From: Chitinophaga filiformis | GTDB taxonomy: Bacteria > Bacteroidota > Bacteroidia > Chitinophagales > Chitinophagaceae | NCBI RefSeq assembly: GCF_023100805.1 | Contig: NZ_CP095855.1 | Location: 4,257,001-4,321,000 of the forward strand | Length of the DNA: 64,000 bases | Reading direction: 5' to 3' | The notes under the pieces: generated by a model | Told to the model about the DNA's origin: nothing | Databases searched by the model: none | The model's input: the letters and a program-made list of their open reading frames with translations, nothing else | Shown: positions 46,274-56,292 of the stretch, one piece after another | Layout: every line of letters starts with the position of its first letter | Position numbering within the stretch: the stretch's first letter is position 1 | Position numbers and translations under genes: made by a program

Positions 46274-47113
46274 CTAACCCTTCAGGAATTTTTCGATCAT
46301 CGCCACTACCAGATCCGGTATTTTACTGTCCTTGTCCGGCGCGCAGATCTCCCCGATGTAATCACCATGTCCGCCGGGTAATATTGCCAGCTGAGCATGC
46401 GGTAATGTACGTGATAGCCTGAACGCATGTTCTGCCTTTATTGCCTCGGCATCACCATTTATTACCAGCGCCGGGACCTGGATCTTTTTGATCAGCTCAT
46501 CGCTGATGTCTTTGAACCCCACCATTCTGGCTACATCCCGGTGAAACATGGCGTCCAGTCCCTTAGGGTCAGGATTGGCTTTCAGGTAAGCATCTTTCAG
46601 TGGTTGTGGCATCTGTTCAAAGGTGGCATGCTCCATACCTTCAAAGAAGCCATCCATCATGCCATCCCTTTTATAAAGGGCGGACGCAAGTATAATTTTG
46701 TTCACCAGCTCCGGATGACGGATCGCAATCTGCAGGGTTGTTGTAGCGCCGTTACTGAAGCCCATGATATCAGCTTTTTCAACATGCAGTTGTTTTAGCA
46801 GTGCCGCTACATCATCAGCATCCTGTTCGAAGCTTAATGGGCGATCGATGTCTTTCGTATGTCCATGCGCCTGTAATTCTATGGCAATGACCTGATTGGA
46901 TTGAGCCAGTTCCGGCAGAATCCGGCCATAGTTTGATGCGATGGTGGAACCTCCGCCATGGATCAGTACGAGGGGCGCCCCCTTGCCATGGATCTCATAA
47001 TACATGTTCAAACCATTTACTGTGGCATAACGCCCTGTCTGTTCTTGTTGTGCATTCATGCTTAAGTGTGTTACGATCAGGATGAATACAATTATCAGTG
47101 ATTTAAGCCGCAT
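46274..47113 (-). CDS. Alpha/beta hydrolase, exported
   Basis: This 279-residue hydrolase has a signal peptide (MRLKSLIIVFILIVTHLSMNAQ), the oxyanion motif HGGG, the nucleophile elbow GFSNG and a C-terminal PGGHGDY with the probable catalytic His. The start at 47113 is chosen over a longer frame from 47218 because it places the signal peptide at the N terminus. It stands alone next to the GC-rich repeat array. The substrate is unknown; an ester or lactone is likely. Confidence 0.85.
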   Translation of the reverse strand: MRLKSLIIVFILIVTHLSMNAQQEQTGRYATVNGLNMYYEIHGKGAPLVLIHGGGSTIASNYGRILPELAQSNQVIAIELQAHGHTKDIDRPLSFEQDADDVAALLKQLHVEKADIMGFSNGATTTLQIAIRHPELVNKIILASALYKRDGMMDGFFEGMEHATFEQMPQPLKDAYLKANPDPKGLDAMFHRDVARMVGFKDISDELIKKIQVPALVINGDAEAIKAEHAFRLSRTLPHAQLAILPGGHGDYIGEICAPDKDSKIPDLVVAMIEKFLKG

Positions 47114-47392
47114 TGACAAAATTGTTTGTCGCAAACTTACGGTGTGGCAGGAGATAAGAGGGGAGGCAAACAAGCCAAATCTGAGGGTAGGGCCGGCCAA
47201 ACTGAACTGCCGGTACAAATAGAAGCAGTTTCTTCGTTAGTGTGTATAAGTAGTTACATGTATGACGATGCGATGCAACAATCAGGCTGGCTTTCAACCG
47301 GATAGGGGAAGGGGATATTCTGGCATTGAATTTACGGGTTATTGTCTGACAACAGGGAATGTATTTTATAAACCATTTAAACTAATCATGTC

Positions 47393-48295
47393 ATGACAAC
47401 GGAAGTAAAAGGGAAAAATACAGTCATCGTTAACCCGGTTGAACAATATCCTCAACCCGAATTTATCGAACAGGAACAGGAATTGCCAGGTTCAGAACAA
47501 AAAATGAATCCCAGACCTGACCATGGTGAGAATACCTATAAAGGAAGTGGTAAGCTAGTAGGAAGAAAGGCCATCATTACCGGTGCTGACTCCGGCATAG
47601 GAAAGGCAATCGCCATTGCATATGCCAGGGAGGGAGCGGACGTGCTCATCTCTTACCTGAGTGAGGAGGAAGATGCAAAAGAAACGGCTGCTTATGTGGA
47701 AAAGGAAGGCAGAAAGGCAATTCTCTTCCCGGGCGACATCAGCAGCGAAGAGCATTGTAAGGAAATGGTAGACAGGGCGGTACGTGAGTTCGGCGGATTG
47801 GACATCCTGGTGAACAATGCCGCTTTTCAGGTAGCACACGAGTCCCTGCAGGAGATATCCAGCGAGGAATGGGATAAGACACTCCGGGTGAATGTGACCG
47901 CCATGTTTTACCTGTGTAAAGCGGCAGAGCCTCATCTGCAACCCGGCAGCGCTGTCATCAATACGACCTCTGTCAATGCATACACTCCCAAACCGACGCT
48001 CATTCCATACACAGTAACCAAGGCGGCGATTCAGAACTTTACCGCTACCCTGGCCCAACTGTGGGGTGAAAAAGGTATCCGGGTGAATTGTGTTGCGCCG
48101 GGACCTATCTGGACGCCACTAATACCAGCCAGCTTCTCAGCTGAAGAAACAGCCAAGTTTGGTTCTCAGACACCCATGAAGCGCCCCGGTCAGCCGGCAG
48201 AACTTGCGCCTGTATATGTATTACTGGCGTCTCAGGAAGCCAGCTATATGTCAGGCGCTACAGTACCGGTGACGGGAGGAATGCCTACTATTTAA
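47393..48295 (+). CDS. SDR family oxidoreductase (stress-protein-39-like)
   Basis: This 300-residue SDR has an N-terminal 50-residue extension (with EQYPQPEF and MNPRPDHGENTYKGSGKL) before the Rossmann motif TGADSGIG (63-70); the active-site pair Tyr206 and Lys210 is in YTVTK. The extension is shared by the YghA/general-stress-protein-39 group of NAD(P)-dependent dehydrogenases, which often respond to stress. It stands alone. Confidence 0.88.
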   Translation: MTTEVKGKNTVIVNPVEQYPQPEFIEQEQELPGSEQKMNPRPDHGENTYKGSGKLVGRKAIITGADSGIGKAIAIAYAREGADVLISYLSEEEDAKETAAYVEKEGRKAILFPGDISSEEHCKEMVDRAVREFGGLDILVNNAAFQVAHESLQEISSEEWDKTLRVNVTAMFYLCKAAEPHLQPGSAVINTTSVNAYTPKPTLIPYTVTKAAIQNFTATLAQLWGEKGIRVNCVAPGPIWTPLIPASFSAEETAKFGSQTPMKRPGQPAELAPVYVLLASQEASYMSGATVPVTGGMPTI

Positions 48296-48493
48296 AAAAG
48301 GAAAGTGCTGACTTATTCGAATGCTTCTTAGCAGGAAGTATGCATATCCGGATAAATGAGTCAGGCGCTGTGCTGGTATTAAAATGAACAGAGGAACTTA
48401 TGGAAAGACAGTAGGTAATGCAGATATCTCCACCAGCGCTTATGGTTTAATGCCTGATGAGCTTCTTATTATTTGGTAAATATGAAAGGTTAT

Positions 48494-48534
48494 GGCTGAC
48501 CGGAAAGGAACGATAAGGACCTATCTGGTCAGCC
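48494..48534. terminator. Possible bidirectional terminator
   Basis: An 8-bp stem, GGCTGACC and GGTCAGCC, with a 25-nt loop is followed by ATTATTTTG. It lies between the convergent SDR and carboxylesterase genes, 9 bp from the stop of the latter. Confidence 0.4.
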
Positions 48535-48543
48535 ATTATTTTG

Positions 48544-50022
48544 TTAATGTAGTATAAATCCCATTGTTGGATGGCCCGGATCCTCGTAATCATCCATCAC
48601 CCCTTCACGACTTTCTTCCGCATAGATCATGCCCCGGCGCCTGCTGTCGTATTTGTGCCAGTGCGCATGGCCTTTTATAAAATCTACCCAGTGCTGATGT
48701 ATCAGCACGGCCAGGGGAAGATTACCGGGGCTACCCTGACCAGCTTCATACCATACATATTGGAGCTCTTCCGCGTGGGTAGCAGGAGCGCCTTTATTGG
48801 GCTGTTCGAAAGAATACATCCATGCCTGGTAGCCACCTGCGGCGAGTGCCTTAGCGAGCCGATAGGTATGTAACTGGTACATGTATCTGCTGAGCGTAAC
48901 GATTGCCGCTGTATCCGGAGGAAGATGGTGAATGGACCGCCAGGCTTTGTAACTGTATTTGTAATTGTCACCGAACCAATCGCTCAACACCGTTGAATCC
49001 GGTGCGTATAGCCGCTTATCGGTATTCATAAAGAGTAAAGCTTCCGCCTTATTGGTGCCCAACAATACACGGACATGCTTATCAGGGTGATGCCTGATAT
49101 ATGCTAATGCATCCTCTTTGATAAGTATGCCATCCTGAACAGGTCCGAAATAATTAGTGCCTTTGGCGCCGCCTAATACTTTAGCCTGCGCATTAATGAG
49201 GGTGGCTGTTGGTAGTTGCAGGAGTTCCACAGGATTGGAAATACCCAATGTATCCATCAGGCGTTTACGAATGGCTTTTGCCGTGATCGTATCGCGAATG
49301 CAGTTTATCGCACCGCTTTCCAGGATCAGCTGGCTGAAGTATCCTTTTGCGGCAGCCGTTACGAGTAACGAGGAGGTCAGTTTTGCGCCGGCTGATTCCC
49401 CGATGACGGTCACGCGTGAAGCGTCTCCACCAAAAGCTTTAATATTCTCTTTGATCCATTTCAGGGCCATGATACAATCCAGCACTGCATTATTACCAGC
49501 TGTCTGATACCCCGGCACATCATTCAGGTACAAAAAGCCAAATATGCCGAGACGGTAGTTGATGGTGATGGTAATGATGCTATCGTGATGGGAAAAGGAA
49601 TGCCCGTTCTGGCCTATACCACTGCCGCCGGTCATACCGCCGCCGTGTACCCATACGAGTACCGGTAATTTTTTGGCGGGTCTTAAAGCAGGTGTATATA
49701 TGTTCAGCTGCAGGCAATTTTCATCACCTTTTACTGTCCTGGTATCTCCCGCATATTGCGCTGCTACAGCGCCAAATTGCGTGCAGGAAAGTGTATCCTT
49801 CCAGGGATGTACCGGCTTAGGCGCTTTAAAGCGCAGATCGCCCACAGGTGGCGCTGCAAAAGGCACGCCTTTGAAGACGAAGATGCCTTTCTCCTGTATT
49901 CCCCGGATATATCCTCCCGTTGTTTTTACAACAGGATCTTGTCCGGATACATGGGTACATCGCAATAACAGGCAGGAAATAAGGAACGTGAACACAACTC
50001 TTATGGCGGCGGAACAATTCAT
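48544..50022 (-). CDS. Type B carboxylesterase, lipoprotein
   Basis: This 492-residue esterase has a signal ending LLLRC (probable lipid-bearing Cys22), the oxyanion motif HGGGMTGGSG (126-135), the nucleophile elbow GESAGA with Ser210, and a C-terminal THAEELQYVW with the probable catalytic His. It would hydrolyse an ester, perhaps on a plant or microbial polysaccharide, although it is not clearly tied to the neighbouring uronate locus, which runs the other way. Confidence 0.88.
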   Translation of the reverse strand: MNCSAAIRVVFTFLISCLLLRCTHVSGQDPVVKTTGGYIRGIQEKGIFVFKGVPFAAPPVGDLRFKAPKPVHPWKDTLSCTQFGAVAAQYAGDTRTVKGDENCLQLNIYTPALRPAKKLPVLVWVHGGGMTGGSGIGQNGHSFSHHDSIITITINYRLGIFGFLYLNDVPGYQTAGNNAVLDCIMALKWIKENIKAFGGDASRVTVIGESAGAKLTSSLLVTAAAKGYFSQLILESGAINCIRDTITAKAIRKRLMDTLGISNPVELLQLPTATLINAQAKVLGGAKGTNYFGPVQDGILIKEDALAYIRHHPDKHVRVLLGTNKAEALLFMNTDKRLYAPDSTVLSDWFGDNYKYSYKAWRSIHHLPPDTAAIVTLSRYMYQLHTYRLAKALAAGGYQAWMYSFEQPNKGAPATHAEELQYVWYEAGQGSPGNLPLAVLIHQHWVDFIKGHAHWHKYDSRRRGMIYAEESREGVMDDYEDPGHPTMGFILH

Positions 50023-50480
50023 AGCGGAATGGTAATTGAGCGCATCAAGATAAGGATTTGAGCTGATATCTTTTCACAGACTTTCACCTGGGGCGGAAGA
50101 CGGGTTACCATTTTATTTTTTGCCTGTTACATAATAAATCGTGTGACTCCCGCGTACTGAATAAAGGTGTTGTACATTCGGCTCCGCCACGTTGTTACGC
50201 TGCCATAGCGCGCGGCGATGACCTGCAAATGGATACTATCTGAGCAAGGGGGCTGTTAAGCCGCTCGTACAAACACGGCGATTGCCACGGTGGATTGATT
50301 GATGTTCGTTATTGTGCCGGGCGTCAGGAGATTCCGCTACAGCCCGCAAATACGGCGATCTGACACGGCGATTGATTGATATCGTATTGTAGCGTAAAGG
50401 GCCCCAGAGTACACCATGTTGGACTATCGTTCAGGCAGGAGTGGGAGCGATTATGAATTATTATAAAAGCATTTTAATAT
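50023..50480. other. Intergenic stretch before the uronate locus
   Basis: No gene is apparent. The part from about 50160 to 50400 is GC-richer and contains several short blocks of the type CACGGCGATT and TGATTGAT, but no clear repeat unit. Confidence 0.4.
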
Positions 50481-50484
50481 TTTT

Positions 50485-50515
50485 GTTGCAATCGATTGCC
50501 TTTTTATTACATTTG
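50485..50515 (+). promoter_or_regulatory. Promoter of the uronate SusC/SusD operon with an internal operator
   Basis: GTTG at 50485-50488 and TACATTTG (TAnnTTTG) at 50508-50515 are separated by 19 bp, the Bacteroidota spacing. Between them is the palindrome GCAATCGATTGC (50488-50499). A protein bound there would compete with RNA polymerase. The 5' leader would be about 315 bp long. Confidence 0.6.
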
Positions 50516-50665
50516 TATTGATGATATTAACGTACTGATGAAACTTATTATTCTGTAGAAGACTTTTTGTAGACGACTAAATCCCAGCGCCAAATCTAAA
50601 TCGGACATTTAAATCATTCCACGTATGACAATTTCAATTCACAAAACCGTTATCAGCAGCCCCTA

Positions 50666-50685
50666 GAATGCAAACGTTTGCATTC
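50666..50685. promoter_or_regulatory. LacI-type operator palindrome
   Basis: GAATGCAAACGTTTGCATTC is a perfect 20-bp palindrome with the central CG and flanking GCAAA typical of LacI-family sites. It lies 172 bp before the SusC start and 167 bp downstream of the promoter palindrome GCAATCGATTGC; the two may be bound together. No LacI gene is in the window. Confidence 0.7.
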
Positions 50686-50732
50686 CGAAAGGAATCGCTG
50701 TAATGACATGCCGGTAAAAAAAGCCGGCAGAG

Positions 50733-50826
50733 GCCTTTTATTGTCTAAAATGCCGGTAGATACGGCGTCAAGCCCTTATTGTCTTTAATGTCGTAGCCTA
50801 CGGCACAAGCCTTTTATTGTCTTTAA
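50733..50826 (+). repeat. Leader repeats before the uronate SusC gene
   Basis: The block GCCTTTTATTGTCTTTAA (with small changes) occurs at 50733, 50772 and 50809, spaced 39 and 37 bp. Between copies are short hairpin-like stretches (GCCGGTAGATACGGC and CGTAGCCTACG). The last copy ends 12 bp before the ATG of SusC, so the repeat is in the mRNA leader. Confidence 0.6.
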
Positions 50827-50837
50827 ATACCAACGTT

Positions 50838-53800
50838 ATGATTAATCATTTACTCCCACGGGGACAGGGGGTGCGATGGCTCCATGCCGGAAGTATGCTA
50901 CCTGTTCTCCTCCTTTCAGCAGGATCATTTACATCTGTTGCTGCTACCAATTTGCCAGGGCCTGCCACTAGTTATTTCCAGGACAGTACACAACACAGAA
51001 TTATCAACGGGCGTGTTACAGATGTGAATCAGCAACCATTGCCGGGCGTCAGTGTATCGCTCCAGGGTACCTCCTCCGGTACCGTTACAAATGAAGGCGG
51101 TTATTATACCCTGCGTGTAACTGCCAGCAAGGGGACGCTCATATTTTCCTCCATGGGATTTCAGAAAAAGGAATTTCCTTTTTCCGGTCAGGCTAAATTC
51201 AACGTCGTGCTTGAATCCGATCAGAAAGCGCTGGGGGAAGTGGTTGTAGTAGGATACGGCACCCAAAAGAAAGTGAACCTGGTGGGTTCTGTTTCTGTCG
51301 TGAAGATGGATGAGAAGATCACCAGCAGGGCATTGCCTAATACCTCTTCCGCCCTGTCAGGTCTTGCACCCGGACTGGCAGTAACACAATCTTCCGGGAT
51401 GGCAGGAAACAATGCAGCAAGCCTGATCATCCGCGGATTGGGTACAGTGAATAATGCCAGTCCGCTGGTAGTCGTAGACGGTATGCCCGATGTGGACATC
51501 AACCGCATCAATATGAACGATATCGAGACCATCTCCATTTTAAAAGATGCTACTTCCGCCGCTGTTTACGGTTCCAGGGCTGCGAACGGGGTGATCCTGA
51601 TCACCACCAAATCGGGGAAAGGACAAAAGAAAACAACGATCAATTTTTCAGGGGGCTACAGTGTTGAAGTGCCTACCCGCTCTTACGATTTCATGGCTGA
51701 CTATGCCCGGGCGTTGACCCTGCATCAGCGTGCGGCCGCAGTGAACACACTCCGCGAGTATTATACGTTTAAGGACGGTACCATAGACCAGTGGATGGCC
51801 ATGAGCATGGTAGACCCCTTGCGCTTTCCCAATACAGACTGGTGGGAGGTGATCATGCGTAATGGCAGTCTTCAAAATTATAACCTCTCTGCATCAGGAG
51901 GGACAGAGAATTCCAACTTCTTCATCTCCGCAGGTATCATGAATGAAAAGGGATTGCAGATCAACAACGACTACAAACGATACAATGTCCGTTTCAATTA
52001 TGATAATAAACTGCGTAAAAACATAAATGCGGGCCTGCGGTTCAATGGCAACTGGTCCAAGTACACCTATGCCCTGGCAGATGGCTACACAGATGATGAT
52101 GCTTCCAATACGGCCGGCTTCGATCTGCAATACGCCATTGCGGGCATTACGCCCTACGATCCCCTGACGGGATATTATGGCGGCGTAATGGCTTACAATG
52201 AAGATCCGCAGGCATATAATCCGTATACAGTATACCAGAACATGCTGAACCGCCAGAACAGGCAGGAGGCAAATGCAATGGCATATGTGGATTGGGAACC
52301 TGTCAAAGGACTTACGGGGCGCGTGGATTATACACTGAACTATTATAACCAGTTCCGCTGGAATGCCAATATTCCCAACCGCTCCTTTAACTTTCAGACA
52401 GGCACCTTTGGCAGCCGTGTATACGTGGGCGAAAACGCCGGCGTGGGTAACTATACGAATACCGGCTATAAGACCATGCTGAACGGACGCCTGAACTATC
52501 AGCATAGCTTTGGTTCCAATCATGAGATCAGCCTGTTGGGCGTATATAGTGAGGAATTCTGGTACGACCGCTACCAGGGTACTTCCCGTAATGACAGGTT
52601 ATACCCTACCTTACACGAAGTAGATGCCGCGCTGACGGATATACAGTCGACCGGAGGTAACTCCAGTACCGAAGGATTACGCTCTTATATCGGTCGTGTG
52701 AACTACACTGCTTTCGGCAAGTACCTGTTTGAAGCGGACTTCCGTTACGATGGTTCCTCCCGTTTCCTGCCGGGACATCAGTACGGCTTTTTCCCCTCTG
52801 TGGCTTTAGGATGGCGTTTTACGGAAGAGGGCTTTATCAATGCTTTCACAAAGCGTATCCTCAGTAGTGGTAAACTTCGCTTCTCTTACGGCGGTTTAGG
52901 TAACAATAGTGGAGTAGGCCGTTATGAACAACAGGGTACGCTGGCCGCAAGTAACTATATGATAGACGGTACTATCGTGAAAGGATTTGTTAACCAGAAG
53001 ATGGTGAACAAGGACCTGTCATGGGAATCGACCAAGGTGCTGAATATAGGTCTGGACCTGGGTTTCTTTGACAACCGCCTGACGGCCGAACTGGATTATT
53101 ATAATCGCCTGACCACGGGCATGAACCGTCCCTCCGAAATGTCTATCCTGCTGACAGGAGCATATAATGCGCCGCGCAAGAACATCGGTAACCTGCGCAA
53201 CCAGGGTGTTGAGCTCAATCTCATCTGGTCGGACAAGGTGGGAGAGCTGAAATATGGATTCGGTTTTAATGCATCTTACAACACCACTACACTGGAGAAA
53301 TGGAACGAGTTCCTGGGGCGGGGATGGGTGTTCCTCGACATGCCATATCATTTCCTGTACACGTATGAAGACGCGGGTATCGCTCAGACCTGGCAGGACG
53401 TGTATAGCCATACACCACAGGGCGCCTCTCCCGGAGATCTTATCCGTAAAGATCTGAACGGCGACGGGCGTATTGATGGTAATGATATGAAGGCCTATCC
53501 GAATGTACAGCGTGACAGACCTACCACTATTGCTGCATTGAATACAAGCCTTTCGTGGAAAGGTATTGACCTGTCATTCCTCATCACGGGGGCTACCGGA
53601 CGGAAGGATTTCTGGATCAACAACTACAATAATATCAACTTCGGTTTACAACGCTATGCTTCGAGCTGGAATCACTGGAACAATCCGTGGTCGGTGGAGA
53701 ACCGCGACGGTGAGTGGCCCCGCCTGGGAGGAAGTAACAACAGGGTGGAAACCAGTTTCTGGCTGGATAATCTCAGTTATATCCGCTTTAAGAACATTAT

Positions 53801-53990
53801 GCTGAGTTACAGCTTCCCTAAGAAGTGGCTGGAGAGGATCGGCCTCGCGGGCTTCCGCATTTATGGTGCAACTGAGAATATAGCCACTATCACTTCTTTC
53901 CGCGGACTTGATCCCGAGCTGACGGGTAACAGAAGTAATGCCTATCCGCTGAACAGATCTTATGCAGTGGGTTTAAACATGAGTTTATAA
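50838..53990 (+). CDS. SusC/RagA TonB-linked outer membrane transporter (uronate locus)
   Basis: This 1050-residue receptor (from the ATG at 50838; a TTG at 50817 would add seven residues) has a long signal region, a carboxypeptidase-regulatory-like domain (GRVTDVNQQPLPGVSVSLQG), EVVVVGYGTQKKVNLVGSV, a plug with GSRAANGVILITTKSGKGQ and a C-terminal barrel. It would import oligosaccharides from a uronic-acid polymer. It is the first gene of a rightward operon with SusD, two lipoproteins and two lyase-like enzymes. It has no STN domain; control is probably through LacI-type sites upstream. Confidence 0.93.
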   Translation: MINHLLPRGQGVRWLHAGSMLPVLLLSAGSFTSVAATNLPGPATSYFQDSTQHRIINGRVTDVNQQPLPGVSVSLQGTSSGTVTNEGGYYTLRVTASKGTLIFSSMGFQKKEFPFSGQAKFNVVLESDQKALGEVVVVGYGTQKKVNLVGSVSVVKMDEKITSRALPNTSSALSGLAPGLAVTQSSGMAGNNAASLIIRGLGTVNNASPLVVVDGMPDVDINRINMNDIETISILKDATSAAVYGSRAANGVILITTKSGKGQKKTTINFSGGYSVEVPTRSYDFMADYARALTLHQRAAAVNTLREYYTFKDGTIDQWMAMSMVDPLRFPNTDWWEVIMRNGSLQNYNLSASGGTENSNFFISAGIMNEKGLQINNDYKRYNVRFNYDNKLRKNINAGLRFNGNWSKYTYALADGYTDDDASNTAGFDLQYAIAGITPYDPLTGYYGGVMAYNEDPQAYNPYTVYQNMLNRQNRQEANAMAYVDWEPVKGLTGRVDYTLNYYNQFRWNANIPNRSFNFQTGTFGSRVYVGENAGVGNYTNTGYKTMLNGRLNYQHSFGSNHEISLLGVYSEEFWYDRYQGTSRNDRLYPTLHEVDAALTDIQSTGGNSSTEGLRSYIGRVNYTAFGKYLFEADFRYDGSSRFLPGHQYGFFPSVALGWRFTEEGFINAFTKRILSSGKLRFSYGGLGNNSGVGRYEQQGTLAASNYMIDGTIVKGFVNQKMVNKDLSWESTKVLNIGLDLGFFDNRLTAELDYYNRLTTGMNRPSEMSILLTGAYNAPRKNIGNLRNQGVELNLIWSDKVGELKYGFGFNASYNTTTLEKWNEFLGRGWVFLDMPYHFLYTYEDAGIAQTWQDVYSHTPQGASPGDLIRKDLNGDGRIDGNDMKAYPNVQRDRPTTIAALNTSLSWKGIDLSFLITGATGRKDFWINNYNNINFGLQRYASSWNHWNNPWSVENRDGEWPRLGGSNNRVETSFWLDNLSYIRFKNIMLSYSFPKKWLERIGLAGFRIYGATENIATITSFRGLDPELTGNRSNAYPLNRSYAVGLNMSL

Positions 53991-53995
53991 ATGTA

Positions 53996-55843
53996 ATGAT
54001 CATGAAACAAGCAAGTGTTAAAATATATTTCACCGGTGTGTTGTGCCTGTGGGCTTTCTTTACCAGCAGCTGTATGAAGGACCTGTTGAACAGGGACCCG
54101 ACCACCGAGCTGGGAACAGCATCTTTCTGGAAAACAGAGGCAGATGCAACTTATGCCCTTATGGGCGCCTATGCCGATATCAGACCGCTGTTTGACCGCG
54201 ATTACTATTTTGACGGACAGGGGGAATATATCAGGACCCGCGGCACCAGTACCGCCAGCGGCAATCTGCAGAAAGGCGATGCCTACAATGGAGGCGATTA
54301 CAGTCCTTCGGGTTATGGCGACAACTTCGACAAAATGTATGAGCGTCTCTATGGCGGCGTACATCGCGCCAATTACGTCATTGAGAATGTGAGGAAGATG
54401 CTGCCGGCAGCGAGTGAAACATCATTGCCACAACTGGAAAGAATAGTGGGAGAAGCCCGCCTGCTCAGGGCGATAGTCTATTTCCGGCTGATCTCCATGT
54501 GGGGGGATGTGCCTTATATAGATCATGTGATATACGATAACGCAGAAGTGGCTAACCAGACCCGTACACCGCTGAAACAGGTGAAAGATTCAATTATCGC
54601 TGATCTCACCTATGCGTTTGATAAATTGCCCGCGCGGGCGCAGGAGCAGGGCCGGGCTTCAAAACCGGCGGCGCTGGCTTTCCGAGGTAAAGTGCAATTA
54701 TTCTGGGCCTGCTGGAACAAATTTGGCTGGCCTGAACTGGACACCTTCACGCCGGATGAAAACGAGGGCAATGCCGCCTACAAAGCAGCGGCGGATGATT
54801 TTGCCAAAGTGATCAATGACTATGGCCTTACGCTTTTCAGGGGAGGAGAACCTGGTGAATGTGATGAACCGGGGAAGGCTGACAAACTGCCGAATTACTA
54901 TTATCTGTTCACGCCTGTGGCCAACGGAGATGCTGAAATGATCATGGCCTTTACACATGGTGGTACGGGTACCAACCAGGGGGAAGAGCTGATGCGTGAT
55001 GTAGCCGGCCGCTCACATGAAGGTTCCCAGTGCTGGGTATCTCCCCGTTATGAAATTGCAGACAGGTACCAATCGACCATTACAGGCGATTTTGCGGACA
55101 AACTGATTCCGATGAGCCCAACTACGCCCGGCGCAAGAACTGCTCTTAATTCGGCTATAAATCCCCAAAGCTACGCAAACCGCGATTATAGGATGAAGTC
55201 GTCCATTATGTGGGACTATGAGGTGAGCGTGGGTATGATCTCTTTAAAATCGACCGGATGGGTCCCATTCATTTACAAGACCTGGAATCAGCCCGTTACG
55301 ATCAATGGCGTTCAATACACCACCTACAATACGGATGGCTGTAATTCGGGTTATGTGCTGCGCAAGTTCCTCCGTAACACCGCAGGGCTGGGCCGCAGCG
55401 ATGGTACTTATAGCTATCCGGTGATGCGCCTGGCGGATGTATACCTGATGTATGCAGAGGCGACGAATGCGGTGAACGGTCCGCAGGCAGATGCGATTGC
55501 CCTGGTGAACAGGATACGCCATCGCGGGAACCTGCCACCACTGGCGGCAGATAAAACTGCCAGCAAGGAGGCATTTTTCAGCGCTATCGAACAGGAACGT
55601 ATCGTGGAACTGTTCGGCGAGGGGCAACGGGCATTTGACCTCCGCAGATGGAGGGCTATAGAGAGAGTATGGAATCCGCCCTACGGTAATGGCGTATGGC
55701 GTATCGATACCTACGGTGCACAGGCGTCCCGTTACTTCCAGAACATGTCTGAGCGGGAGTATCAGCAGTGTTACATTTTCAGGATCCCGCCGGGCGAGCG
55801 TAACAGGAACCCTAACCTGACACAGAATACGCCCTGGCTCTAA
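53996..55843 (+). CDS. SusD/RagB family lipoprotein (uronate locus)
   Basis: This 615-residue SusD protein has a lipoprotein signal (FTSSCMKD, Cys about 25), GEARLLRAIVYFRLISMWGDVPYI in the N-terminal part and IEQERIVELFGEGQRAFDLRRW near the C terminus. It starts 5 bp after the SusC stop; an ATG two codons on (54002) is an equally good start. It binds substrate at the surface with the SusC partner. Confidence 0.93.
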   Translation: MIMKQASVKIYFTGVLCLWAFFTSSCMKDLLNRDPTTELGTASFWKTEADATYALMGAYADIRPLFDRDYYFDGQGEYIRTRGTSTASGNLQKGDAYNGGDYSPSGYGDNFDKMYERLYGGVHRANYVIENVRKMLPAASETSLPQLERIVGEARLLRAIVYFRLISMWGDVPYIDHVIYDNAEVANQTRTPLKQVKDSIIADLTYAFDKLPARAQEQGRASKPAALAFRGKVQLFWACWNKFGWPELDTFTPDENEGNAAYKAAADDFAKVINDYGLTLFRGGEPGECDEPGKADKLPNYYYLFTPVANGDAEMIMAFTHGGTGTNQGEELMRDVAGRSHEGSQCWVSPRYEIADRYQSTITGDFADKLIPMSPTTPGARTALNSAINPQSYANRDYRMKSSIMWDYEVSVGMISLKSTGWVPFIYKTWNQPVTINGVQYTTYNTDGCNSGYVLRKFLRNTAGLGRSDGTYSYPVMRLADVYLMYAEATNAVNGPQADAIALVNRIRHRGNLPPLAADKTASKEAFFSAIEQERIVELFGEGQRAFDLRRWRAIERVWNPPYGNGVWRIDTYGAQASRYFQNMSEREYQQCYIFRIPPGERNRNPNLTQNTPWL

Positions 55844-55869
55844 TTGCATGACCTAATAAAATCAAGACG

Positions 55870-56277
55870 ATGAAAAGATATTTCACTTTACTCTTATTAC
55901 TTTTCCTCAGCGGCCTGGCTTTGATGGGTTGCCGGAAAGATCCTCCAATTGACGAAGACGGCCTGCTGATCACTACCCGTGCGGAATGTTATGTGAGCAA
56001 TTTTGAATTGCTGGGCTCCGATTTTCAGACAGTACGTACCAAAAATGCTGTAATAGATACAGTAGCCTGTACGGTCAACGTTACAGTGTTCTTTGGCACA
56101 GACCTGAAAAACCTCTATCCACAGTTCACATTAGTGACAGATGCAAAGCTGGACCCTAAGATCACCGGCTTCACTGACTTTTCAGACCTGGCCAACCCGA
56201 GAACATATACGGTTATTTCGGGCAACAGGCAGGTGAGAAAGACCTATAAAGTGATCGTTACTGTACAGCCAAGGTAG
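55870..56277 (+). CDS. Small surface lipoprotein (DUF5018-like)
   Basis: This 135-residue protein has a lipoprotein signal ending ALMGCRK (Cys21) and one immunoglobulin-like beta domain with TDAKLDPKITGFTDFSDLANPRTYTV, like the DUF5018/Pkd-like domains in Bacteroidota glycan loci. It lies 26 bp after SusD. A role as a small glycan-binding or spacer protein on the cell surface is inferred. Confidence 0.7.
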   Translation: MKRYFTLLLLLFLSGLALMGCRKDPPIDEDGLLITTRAECYVSNFELLGSDFQTVRTKNAVIDTVACTVNVTVFFGTDLKNLYPQFTLVTDAKLDPKITGFTDFSDLANPRTYTVISGNRQVRKTYKVIVTVQPR

Positions 56278-56292
56278 TATTTACACTTAAAC

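Noticed and set aside
45648..46277. Long plus-strand open frames (over 140 codons in two frames) with many repeats of VVTRGYKH-like peptides
   Set aside because: Several frames are open at once over the GC-rich repeat array, and the peptides are only the repeat translated. This is not expected of a gene.
48383..48478. 31-codon plus-strand frame after the SDR gene
   Set aside because: Too short, no motif and no start signal; most likely chance.
51894..52523. 209-codon minus-strand frame inside SusC
   Set aside because: Shadow frame; the plus strand encodes conserved SusC sequence throughout.
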